This document shows positions 54,001-64,000 of a stretch of 64,000 nt of DNA, one piece after another. The translations under genes and the position numbers were made by a program. Numbering within the stretch: the stretch's first letter is position 1; each line of letters begins with the position of its first letter. Below the pieces are notes generated by a model. That model was given only the letters and a program-made list of their open reading frames with translations. It was not told the DNA's origin and ran no database searches. Origin of the DNA: Odontesthes bonariensis (lineage: Eukaryota > Chordata > Actinopteri > Atheriniformes > Atherinopsidae); contig NC_134514.1 in the NCBI RefSeq assembly GCF_027942865.1, positions 16,849,965 to 16,913,964 on the forward strand. Reading direction: 5' to 3'.

Positions 54001-57000
54001 AATATCAAGACACTGATACATTTGTGTGTGCAGTTTGTGCAAGAGGAAGAACAAGTTGGGTCTGTTTTTGAAAGGGAGAACCCTCAGCATTTACATTTTG
54101 CAATTTCTACCAGAGGATGTGCATGTTAAAAATTAAAGATGAGATATTTAATTTACCTTTCTAAGCATGGATCAAAGGGGAACTCCAGCTGTTTAGAAAT
54201 AAATATTTATAAATGAGTTGTGAGATACAGACAATAAATGCAGTTCTACTGACTTTTAGTTTAAAGCACAAGTAAACCTGAATCTTGTATTTCCCAATTA
54301 AAAAGTCTTCTGGCAAATATGGGTCATTACCCTACTAGACAAAGCTTCACCAAAGGCACAGAAGAGATAATATAGTTTTACAGACTGTCCAGTAGTTTTC
54401 CCAATGACCAGTAAAACTGACCATTAAATGAAGTGTATGGAGTTCCTCTTTTTATGAATTAAGTGCAGACACACTGTTGCATGCAAAATTTGAAGCTTTA
54501 ACGCGTTTCTGAACTTTGTTTAATGTTATTGTCACTTAAAAAAGGATTAAGTGCATTAAATAGAACAGAAATTAGTGATACAAAGTATTCCTTTATGACT
54601 ACAAAAGTCTGTAGAGGTATGAGTATTCTTTAGCCTCTTTATTCAATTCACCTGTTAATGATTCAGTACATCTCAGTGTCTTGTATCTTCAATCTACTAT
54701 ATAACCGCACAGAGCTAGTTTCTTTAAGGCAACGTCTGTGATGTCTGCTTTTAGCAGCTGGCAAAATCTGGGATTCTCTATGACCGAATAAGGCAGTAGA
54801 CCCTTCGCAATGAAAACAGTCCCAGATTTGGTGATTGGAGGGCAAAGTTTACAACGCCTCATCAATTCATGGTTGATTAGTTAATCTTCTGTGAGGTTGT
54901 AGAAGTTGGATCATGAGGAAAAATGTGGTTCCTTCCTTTAGTTTTTCTGCTTCTTTTTAACTAAAGTAATATCAGGCCTTGATTTTATTTATTTATTTTT
55001 TTTGGATAAAGACATTGCTGTTGAGTCGTTCAAATGTGTTGCTTTTTAGTGCTTTTAGCACCACAGGTCTAAGTACCATCCGGTCTCATTATGTTGAAGA
55101 GAAGGCTAGCATCTCTGACTGTTTCCAGATTTCCAAAACTTTGCAGCTCACACCAAAACAAACTGAATGAATAATCAGCTCTACAGACCAGAAGAAGAGT
55201 ATATATGCTTGACCTGGGGATGAACTTTAATCAGAGTGCTACTTCCTCCAAGAATAACCATATGGGGTTTTGATACACTGTGAATGCTAATAAGCACAAT
55301 CTAAAATTAGTGATTGAAGACATGGAGGAAGCACTACATTGTATGCTACATAACTTTATAGGTACACAGTATGACTGATGAGACAAACCAAGACGGTACA
55401 ATGGATGCATTTTTTTTCTTTTGCTTTTTACCCCAGCTAGTCCAATTCTGCACTCGCAGCACGACAGTTGTTAAAAATTGTCGCTCCTCCATGTTGGCCC
55501 TTAATTCTGAATAAGGCACATCAAATAAATATGAATGAAGGAATGGTAAAAAGCCTCTGTAATAGGATGTGACCCGATGCTGTGCAGTACATAACAGCAG
55601 CTCTTTATATAATATTCAAAACGAGGACGGCTTAATTCTGGTCATGTCTTGGACATTTGATTTAAAATGATGTTTTCCAAAGCTGTTGTATTATCTTGGA
55701 ATTGATCTATTTGAAACACTGATGTGGCAGAAATGGCCAAGTGTCTTAATCTGCCTGAATTGCAACAAAAACACCATTAAAGGGATGTTGATGCTTTTAT
55801 TACTTCTAAAACCCGCTGTGTCTTCATTGTGAAAATGTGTGAACGAGAGATCAACCGTCGGAATGAAAGGATTTGACTTTGTGAGACAGTGGGGACAGTG
55901 TCATAAAGCATCCAAAAATGTGTGCAACCCATCAGTTCGGGTGTTGATGGAGCAATGGCAGATAATTTAAAACTTTCTGTTTTGATTGCACTTCTTGTAT
56001 GTGTGCTCTTGGGTAAGATGAACTAAATTAGTCCCAGAGACTAGTTTAACCTGGCCCTGAACCAGAATTCGAGGCTTTACACATGAGCAGGCTCATTGTC
56101 AGCCCTTACATGACTTTATTTCAGTGTACCCAGAGTTCCATCCACAATATGTCAGTTTTTGCTACACAACTATGTAAATATATCTCCTCCTCTGTCTGTT
56201 GTATCCCAGTGTTTGACCATAGTGGATCAAATTCTGGGAAATTGTGCAATTCTGAGAGGGTTCAACTCTTATACCAGAGAACTAGAGCTTCAATCTATGG
56301 CCTCACATTTTCCTCTCCTCCCTTCTCCCATCTTGCTCCTCCAGAGGTCATATTTGACAGGAGACATGGGTGGGTGATGTCACTCCTCAGAGGATTCAGG
56401 GGTCCTGGGGGATCCTCTGAGGTTGGGCAGCAACTTCACATTGAAGGACGGGAAACAGTGGTGTTGGAGAGAGAGGGAAGGAACAGCCTGCTGTTGTTCA
56501 ATGTTGTTTGTTTTTTCTTGTCAGCGCTAAAGTGGGAGACACAGGATGTCGATGGTTAAAGTTCTCTTGCCAAGAAGCGCGTGTGTATATACCGCATAAG
56601 GCACTGGAACCCTTTGGCACACCACAAGGTTGACGGATATAAATCTAAATTGTGTTTCAGTTGCTTTTTTGTAGTTTGCCTTTGAGAATTTCCCTCTTTG
56701 TGCTACATAGTTGTCTATTATGAATCTGAGAAATTGAGACTTCATTTCTTATCGTGGGAGTTTGCCACTTTTCAAACAAAACCTGCTTTAGTGTGGGGTC
56801 ATTAACTTGTTCAGAGGGTCTCTAATGTTGAACATCCTGTGCCTGACACTCGTGCAACATTTGTGAGAGCTCTGCAAACGTGGGTTGTTGCTCCTGGGGC
56901 TCCCCAATGATGTGCCACGGCAAACAGTTCCCGCTGCTTGCACAGCTGGGGCACACTTGATGGGACTCTGCAGTGTATGAAGTGAGGGAGATGGAGTGAG

Positions 57001-60000
57001 GACTTGGGGAAAAGGCAGATGGAGAAAGTCGGGTTAGGCTTAGAGTCACTGGGAGGATAGAACGAAGGAATACTGCAGGCGTCTTTGGCGCAGGATAAAA
57101 ACTGAAAAAGCTGGAGAAACATGAGCAGAAAACTGATTTCTAAGTGACAGATCTCCAGCTCTTGCAACCAAACGGCGCGCAATGCTGCATCCTTTGTGTG
57201 AGAGAACCTTTGAGCTTGTGGCCTCCCTAAATTCAACAGACACAGACAGATTTTTTTTTTTTCCCCTCCTCTCTTCTGTCCTCCCTTCATCGTCAACCCT
57301 GTTCTCGTTGCTTGGCGCTGATTGGCTGGAGGGGAAAGCGAGGGATGAGGTTTTGTCATCTAATCTGCCAGCAGATCGCCACTGATGGTCCTCTGTAGAA
57401 TGGCTTTAGTAAATTACTGTTCCAGGGAAGGGCAAATGCCCTCTATCAGATAGCAGCTCTCTCTTCATCTCTCACTCCATTTCTAGTCTAACTCTCCTTC
57501 TCTTAGCCACATCACTCAGACTCTGACTTTATCTTTTTATCACTCCTTCGCTCTCTGTTTGCCTCTACGTCTGACTTTTTTTTTTTCCATTTGTGCTTTT
57601 TCACCATCTTAATACCTCCTGCTGTGCATTTATTTATGTGCCTGCACATTATATCTGATTCTCTCTGCCTATAGGCCTCACACCTGGAGTGAATTAGATG
57701 AGCCGGTGTCAGAAAGAGACAGTCTGTGGATTTTGCTCTAAGGCTACTCATTGACATCAGCACATTACAGTCTCTGTGTGAACAGTTTCCCTTATCTCCT
57801 GGCGTGTTTATGCGTTTGAACAAGATGGACCAGTTTTGACGGTGGCCATCTTGCCTCGTGCAGTCTGAAATCACATAAGAGATAATGCTCTACATCCTGC
57901 CTTAGTACCTTGTACAGCGTGTTTGCGGATTAGAGGGAATTGTTGTGTGCACACAGTTTTAGTTTTGCATACCTGTGTCACAAAAGAGATAACAGGAACG
58001 AAGAAGATTGAGGAGGGAGATAGATATTGAAAAATACGGGAGTGTTTTTATCTACCTGTACAGTAACTCACCATGTGGGTGCTTTCTTGCCTGAGGTTGG
58101 GGAATGTTGCTTGGCTTGGAAAGCTGAACAGAGCCAAACTCCGACTGACCTCCTGTGTTTTCTTACAGCTCCTTCTGACTCCTCCTCAAACTGCCAGTGT
58201 TGTGGCTCGGCGCTGACATATGGTACCCAGGCATGTCTGATGTCACACAATGCAGCTATTGCTGTGATGATGCTCCAGTTAGATAATTAACAGATGGTGT
58301 ATGAGGAGAGGAAGTGGTGAGGCCACTCATACCTTTCTTACTTAAGACAACCATTTTTTCAATGGTTTGTCCTGTTATGAAGAGGTGTTTAACTAAAATG
58401 ATAAAAATAAAAAAAATCTAAGATCTGGTAACAGTTGTTGACGTTTGTGAAATGACTGTTTGCACTCAAACTAAATCCAGTTTTGAGTCAGTTGTTGGTT
58501 TTGATCTTATGTCAGATAAGACTTCTGCCAAGAACTAGAGAGCAGCTTGGGTTTTATGCTTCCCTATCCCAACCATTCAGTCTTTTTTTCCAGTAGACTT
58601 TGAGTCACTGAGGATTAACCCATTTATTTTTCTTGACACTGCCAGATCACATCGCCAAGCAGCAACAAGATATTAGTGCTTGTTGTTTTTCTTTCTTTAT
58701 CATCCTTATTATCACAAGCATAGATTATAAATGAAAAATGGATGTAGCCTCTGGACTTGAGATGTCCTGGCTACATGATATCTCTGACTCCCATAGATTC
58801 GTATTAAAAAAAGTAAATCTTCCCAAAAGATATGATAGTAGCCGGTTTGTGAATATTTTCGTTACTTTGTTTTTTGGGGGGTTATTTGTAATGAAAGCGT
58901 TTTCACGAAGACCTTACCTGCCATCAACAGTAGAGCTTTGAGCATCTTCACCACCCCCGGATCACTTCCAGATGTTAAGCTCGGTGCACCTATTTTTGGC
59001 TGGATGTCCCACAATCATTGGTTTTAAATGGGTTGCAGCTCATTGGGAAGCTTTTATTGTACATATGTAACATGTTACCATCATCAGGAAATGAATCCAA
59101 CATTGCTTGCTTCATTACGGACATCTGCTCAGTGCTTCTTGTTATAATCATTGTGCTGGCATTATCCAGTAGGCACAGATTTCCTCTTTTTTTTTTTTTT
59201 TTTCATAAACCTTTCTCACAATTCTGTGAATTGACTTGGATCTGAAGTGCTTACTGAACAAAAACATGTTAGATGTTGCAAACAAGCGAAATCTCAACCC
59301 TGTTCTCCTCTACTCTCCCACCCATTCTTTATAAAAATCTGATCAGGTCTTTTGATCAGGCTTTATAAACACAGTTGACCAAAGTGTTTAGAGGACCTGT
59401 AATAATGATAATGACCCATGCCCCATTGGATAGGAGCACTCTTACCTTTTTAAATCAATCACCTGTAATTCTGTGGTTACCTGGATTACAGTGGTGCAGG
59501 TAGTTTGGTCTAATTCTTGCTGCTGTGCTTACATTAACCATGGTTCCATGCAGTTATGGAGCTACAGTTACAGCTAGATACCCGTTCTTATTTCAATGCG
59601 AGAAGAATTCAGTAATTAACCTACGTTTGTCCGAGGCAAGACATTCTGCCACTTCTAAGTTTTTCCATGAGAGATCATTGTGCATGAAATTGTCGCCTGA
59701 GTATAAACATGGCATTAATGAGCTGATTTTTCAGTCACAATTTCTGATATGTTTAGCTGTCTGAAGAAAGATTTGTGAATGAGAGCAGCTTTATTGGGAA
59801 TTCAGCTGTAAAATGATGGAACTTTGGAGCATGTGCAGAAGACCTGGTCCCTTTGGGTCGAGTTGAGCATGTACATGCAGAAGGGATTCAACCTCCAACT
59901 GCATTGTTTGGGCGTGCTTGTCCATATAAAAAAAAAAAAAGATTTTATACAATTTCAGTCGGACAAACATATTTACATGTATTTCAAAAGTCTTGTCGTT

Positions 60001-61310
60001 GTAAAACTAAGACAATAATATCTTTTTATTTTCAAGTGTTATGTTAATATGCTTACTGAGTTGAAGGACAGGACCCTGAAGGATTTCTCTTCGTTGAGCC
60101 CCACCCTTTTATCAACTCTCTCCCAGCAGTCTGAGAGGAAGCATCTGCCGCCTTTCTGTCTTCCCCACTGCCCGCCATAGATGCTAATGTTGCGGCAGCT
60201 AGCTATCCAGCTCACACCAATGTCAAAGCCCCTAATCTCTTCAGCATAAAGGCCGTGCAAGGGAATTTATGTTAGTCAGCCACGGGAATGAAAGGAGAAG
60301 CGGAGAATCGTTTGAGCAGGTTGACAGATAAGGCTCTTGTGCTTTCTGTGTGGTGCTTTTTAAGCCATGTTAAGCTGCTTAATTAGACATAATCTACAGA
60401 CCCCAGACTGAGGCGGAACTAATGAAGTTAAAAGACTCAAATCCCATCCTACCATCACACTCTCCTCTATGCCACACCATCACTCGTGCCTCTCTGTCTC
60501 ATCACTGCGATGGCGCTTCCTCCTCCCCTTCGCAGCTCACTCTGAACTCTCTTCCCCTTTACAATCCCACGCTTTCCTTTAAACACCAACGTCTTTCATC
60601 ACACCCAAACAGTCTGCCTGGCCTACATGACAAATTTGAAACCTTAGCTTCAATTATCTCCAACTGTATCATAATTGATATTGATCACTGACAAGAGCAG
60701 TTCTTATTCTTTTAGAGCTGTGAACTGTTGTGCATTAACATCATATCACCTGAGCAAGTGAAAGTGTAGCATGCTGAGCCCCAGACAAGGATGTTGAAAA
60801 AAACCCCACAAATGATTCTCATTTGTCCAGGTCATGATAATCCTAAGAGCTAAAGGCAACTGGACTTTGTTATTTGGTTCTTGAGGATGTTTCACCTTTC
60901 TCTTCCTTTAAAAGTTGGCATCGTCTGGTTTGTCTTTGTCGGTCAGGTTTCTAACTGCAGTGAAAACTAGAGATGAGGAAAGACATAGTTGTGACAGCAG
61001 ACTGAAACACTAACACAGGGGTTAAGGGGACAAAGTATTGAATATTGGCAGTGCCTGACATGCAGATATATTTCAGCTTATTTTAGCCGAATGTAGAGAC
61101 TGTACAATTATCAGTACTTCCATACATATTTTTTTTTCCTTCTAATTGCTGTGAAAATCAATTCTACTAATGGGAAGTATCCTTTGGTGATAGATTATCT
61201 GTAATTTCCTTGTTCTAATGAAAAAAGGTACTGGTTTCTATTGTCTGTGTTGACCTTTGTGTTCACATTTAATTGAAAAATTTTGACAACTTCACTACTT
61301 TTGAAAACTG
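45062..61310. other. Long non-coding stretch, probably first intron plus intergenic DNA
   Basis: No recognised coding exon, RNA gene or complete mobile element is visible apart from the items reported separately. The longest frame (56811-57359, minus, 182 codons) resembles no known protein. Local features include a palindromic CRE (TGACGTCA, 52859-52866), a long T run near 59189-59204, and pyrimidine-rich tracts near 57250-57290 and 57460-57590. Exon-like signals occur near 58149 (good acceptor TTTTCTTACAG) without a clear donor. Confidence 0.5.
55955..56012 (+). other. Possible signal-peptide exon of a small gene
   Basis: ATG at 55955 (context AGCAATGG) opens MADNLKLSVLIALLVCVLL, which looks like a secretory signal peptide with a 12-residue hydrophobic core. 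It runs directly into the donor GTAAGA at 56013. Two acceptors downstream, at 56209 and 56344, both rejoin the same open frame in the required phase, which then stays open to a stop at 56557-56559. The mature part is not recognised. This is a speculative model, since short hydrophobic frames arise by chance. Confidence 0.22.
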
Positions 61311-61340
61311 ATATTGGCAGTTTGTTTTGATGCCAGTTGA

Positions 61341-61389
61341 GTTGCTTGCAGTTTGCTCTGATAAGTCATCAGAGCAAACTGCAAGCAAC
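61341..61389. repeat. Perfect 22-bp-stem hairpin with 5-nt loop
   Basis: The left arm 61341-61362 (GTTGCTTGCAGTTTGCTCTG then AT) and the right arm 61368-61389 are perfect reverse complements around AAGTC. With small bulges the pairing extends outward to about 61311-61405 through TGCCAGTT/TTGCCAGTT and AGTTTGT/ACAAACT. It could be a MITE remnant or fold as a small-RNA precursor; the sequence alone does not decide. Confidence 0.8.
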
Positions 61390-61689
61390 TGGCAATGACA
61401 AACTTCCACACAGACATATCATTAGTATGTGTAAAAGGCTGCAACGTTACAGTTTGCTTTACACATGATGTGTTTCAGTCCGGATCTGTCATGGCGGCTC
61501 AAGCTGAAAACCAGCAGAATCCACTCATTAGGCTGTCGATTCACAATAAAAACGGTTTCTTAAAGGCAGTTGTGTAAATTAAGCAAAGCAGGGTCACAAA
61601 CTTCATATTTCTGTCCATGCAACACGTGCAATGATGCTAGAACAGAACTGGAATCCTAAAGAAATTTAAAAGAAAAAAAAAAAGAAGGA

Positions 61690-61699
61690 ACTTATGGTG
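61690..61699. repeat. Left target-site duplication of the SINE-like copy
   Basis: ACTTATGGTG, repeated exactly at 62054-62063. Confidence 0.8.
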
Positions 61700-62053
61700 A
61701 TTAGCACCGTCGCCTCACAGCGAGAGGGTTCCAGGTTCAACTCCCGGCTGGGGCCTTTCTGTGTGGAGTTTGCATGTTCTCCCTGTGTATGCGTGGGTTC
61801 TCTCCGGGTACTCCGGCTTCCTCCCACTGTCCAAAAACATGCATGTTAGATTAATTGGTGTCTCTAAAATTGCCCTTTAGGAGTGAGTGTGAATATGTGT
61901 GTGGTTGTTCGTCTCGTTTGTCTCTGTGTGGCCCTGTGATGGACTGGCGGCCTGTCCAGGGTGTACCCTGCCTCTCACCTGATGACTGCTGGGATAGGCT
62001 CCAGCCCCCCCGTGACCCGACCGACGGGGATAGAAAATGGATGGATGGATGGG
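61700..62053 (+). mobile_element. 5'-truncated tRNA-derived SINE-like element
   Basis: The element starts ATTAGCACCGTCGCCTCACA, contains a good Pol III B box (GGTTCAACTCC, 61734-61744), then the conserved body (GTGTGGAGTTTGCATG, TACTCCGGCTTCCTCCCA, GATGGACTGGCGGCC, GATAGGCTCCAGCC) and a tail of GATAGAAAATGGATGGATGG units. A 10-bp duplication flanks it. The A box is mostly missing, indicating 5' truncation during target-primed insertion. The well-preserved body implies it is much younger than the copy at 18717-19050. The family name is not assigned. Confidence 0.72.
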
Positions 62054-62063
62054 ACTTATGGTG
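62054..62063. repeat. Right target-site duplication of the SINE-like copy
   Basis: ACTTATGGTG, identical to 61690-61699. Confidence 0.8.
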
Positions 62064-64000
62064 TGGGGGCTGTAATAGTTGCTGTGGTCAAAACTAAAAA
62101 GGTTGAAGCTGCAAAGTGAACTTGAAGAATGTGGTGAGTGCTCTGCTGCAGTTCTGCCTCCACAGTCTGTCCCACCCTTATCCTTAAGCGTTCCCTCCTT
62201 GTCTTCCAGAAATAAGAGAACATTTTTCATGGCAGTAACAGCAACCTGCTTCCTAAATCCCACCAGGGTGTAAATGTCTGCTCTGACCATGTATGTAGAT
62301 ATTTATCCATAGGTGGATCAGTGATTTCAGCTTTTTCCTTCATTTTGTTCCTACACCAGCTTTTCATCTGCCCCCTGGATGCCACTGTGGCATGTTTATA
62401 TATCTCTCCCATCTCCTCTCTCAGAACACCAGCTTCTTTTTTGTGTTGTGTTTTAAGTCTTCCCCGACGAACAGCCCTTCCTTTTCTTCAGAGGGGGGCA
62501 GCTTGAATGCCTGGTTGTAAACGCTCATCTTCTGTCTCCTCTCAGGAGGAGATTGTGACTGACCACTGCTGACTTTCAGAGTCATCATAAAAGCGAAGAA
62601 TTTTCTTCACCCCATTATCTCCCTACCTCTCCTCCATGCCCTCCTTTCGTCTTCTGTTCCACCTCACATTAATCTGATGTGCACTGTCAGCTGCATTATC
62701 TACACTATGTCTTGGACGTGCTCGAGCATATTTACATTAATTTAGATGAAATGCAAACACTGACTGAACCATCAAAAAAGAAATGACTTTTACGTCTTTT
62801 CAGCTGTGAAAATTCGAGGGCTAATATTGTCCTGTGCATATTTATTCTCTCTTCTGACTTGATGAGACAAACTTCTCCTCTTCCTCCCCCTTTCCTGGGT
62901 CCCATGCCTGCCTAGTATCATGGTGCTGCTGAGTAGATCTGAGAGCTGCTGCATTCTGGTTTTGCTTGATTAGCCAGTGTGTGTTGCTGTGGGCAGCTTT
63001 GTTTTGTTGCTGAATGGGCTGTTCCACTGAGAGCACAGGAGACGATGAGAAGCACAGGAAGGAGGGGATGGAGAGGAGAAGAGTGGAGTAGAAAAGGAAA
63101 AAGTAGGAGAATGCTGAAGTGAAAAAAAAATGATAAAAGCTGAGGGGGAAATATTTAAAAAGAGAGGTTGGGAATAGACAAATGAGACAGGAGAGAAGGC
63201 TGGAGCAGAGGGGAAATGCAAAAATGGGGAAGGGAAGGTGATGCGGAGGAGAAGAGAAGAAAGAAATGACCTCTCCTCATGTGGAGAGGGAAGATAACAG
63301 TGAGTGTTTAGAAATGCTGAGGTGGACAGAAGCCATATCTTTCTCTAACACAGCACCTGCTAGTATGCCTGCCCCCTACTATTCACTGACCGACTTTCTA
63401 TTGTGGCTGTGTGTGCGCTTATGTGTGTCCGTCCGCCTCTGAAAAAGGTGTGTACCTTTGAATTCGCATTATTATTTATATAGTTGGTGCATCTTTTTTG
63501 TCTCAGCTCATAACAGCCTAGAAACATGTTAAAAGTCTAACAAGATGAATTCCTGCACTGCGCCTTTGATACATCCATGGTGGGCATTATTAGCTTTTCT
63601 TGTGAAATATGGAAGATGGTTAATGCAGTGGTTTTGCCATCAGGATTTGTTGTTGGAGAAGTTGGATTGAAGGCTCCGGTAGTTGAACTGCTGACCAACT
63701 TGGTGTTGGGCGTGGTCGCTGGGATGAGCAGTTTGGTAGCTTTGTATCCAGGATAGCTGATATGGTCATATGCACGTTAAAGTGCATCAGCAGTTGAACG
63801 AAACATGTAAAAAAATAAGAGCTACATTTTCTGTCACAAATAACAAGTGTAGTTACAATCTCCAAAAATTCCAATATTCAATTTTCCGAGCAGAGGTGGA
63901 GGAAATAAAAAAAAATAAATAAATAGTAGAGAATTACGTCTACTTTTCCACCCAGGTGGAAACGCAGAGGTACCCAAAAGTAAATGGCTAGTGTACACGC
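62064..64000. other. Non-coding end of the window
   Basis: No coding exon is supported. It holds a purine-rich tract (63053-63268), an AT run near 63906-63927, and at 63891 a CAGAGGTGG start that resembles the terminus of some fish hAT elements but runs off the window. Confidence 0.45.
63053..63268 (+). repeat. Purine-rich (GA) tract
   Basis: Over about 215 bp nearly all bases are A or G, in degenerate GGAGAGG/GAAGAG units. Such tracts can form triplex DNA; no function is evident. Confidence 0.7.

Noticed and set aside
56811..57359. 182-codon minus-strand open frame
   Set aside because: No family resemblance, no splice or promoter context, and composition driven by pyrimidine-rich tracts; most likely a chance frame.
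58149..58215. Exon-like segment with a good acceptor and a CQCC cysteine cluster
   Set aside because: The only donor in range (GTACCC) is weak and no partner exons were found.
61478..61577. Kozak-like GTCATGGCGGCTCAAG opening a 32-codon frame after a TTTCAG acceptor
   Set aside because: The frame is short, ends in an AT-rich stretch without a donor and resembles no known protein start.
61700..61760. Functional tRNA gene suggested by the B box
   Set aside because: The A box is missing and no cloverleaf can form; the box belongs to a SINE-like element.

Overview
The window looks like a nuclear chromosome segment from a bony fish, most likely a percomorph teleost. It has intron-split genes with GT-AG junctions, CA/GA microsatellites, a tRNA-derived SINE-like repeat with a TGGA-type tail, hAT and PIF/Harbinger-type non-autonomous DNA elements, an LTR-retroelement relic and a LINE ORF2 fragment. 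There are no bacterial operons, CRISPR arrays or prophage genes. Only two genes can be called with certainty, and most long open frames are chance frames in non-coding DNA.

Layout. Bases 1 to about 24.5 kb are gene-poor and repeat-bearing: a TTA-flanked MITE (5227-5607), a minus-strand LTR with a broken envelope-like remnant (6750 to about 8000), a LINE fragment (10376-10752), a complete non-autonomous hAT element with 8-bp target duplications (10813-11856) and an old SINE-like copy (18717-19050). rab4b, an early-endosome/recycling Rab GTPase, follows on the plus strand with seven coding exons (24753-30711; 213 residues) and a 3' UTR reaching about 32.76 kb. It converges on ap2s1, the AP-2 clathrin adaptor sigma subunit, on the minus strand with five coding exons (40697 down to 35095; 142 residues). 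ap2s1 intron 2 carries a 1.66-kb TTA-flanked inverted-repeat element that contains a second, nested inverted-repeat unit.

From about 44.4 to 45.06 kb lies a CpG-rich block ending in a strong plus-strand splice donor. It looks like the promoter and first, probably non-coding, exon of a further gene that diverges from ap2s1. The remaining 19 kb has no recognised coding exon and is probably its large first intron plus intergenic DNA. In mammals ARHGAP35 diverges from AP2S1, so it is a candidate, but nothing in the window proves this. This last stretch also holds a perfect 22-bp-stem hairpin (61341-61389), a SINE-like copy with 10-bp target duplications (61700-62053) and a speculative two-exon frame starting with a signal-peptide-like sequence (55955-56559).

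The two certain genes both act in endocytic trafficking: AP-2 sigma recognises dileucine cargo at the plasma membrane, and Rab4B governs recycling from early endosomes. I see no evidence that their adjacency is functional. No undescribed multi-gene system is visible. The items most worth a second look are the nested element in ap2s1 intron 2, the 61.3-kb hairpin, the two-exon secreted-protein candidate, and the perfect palindrome in the LTR.
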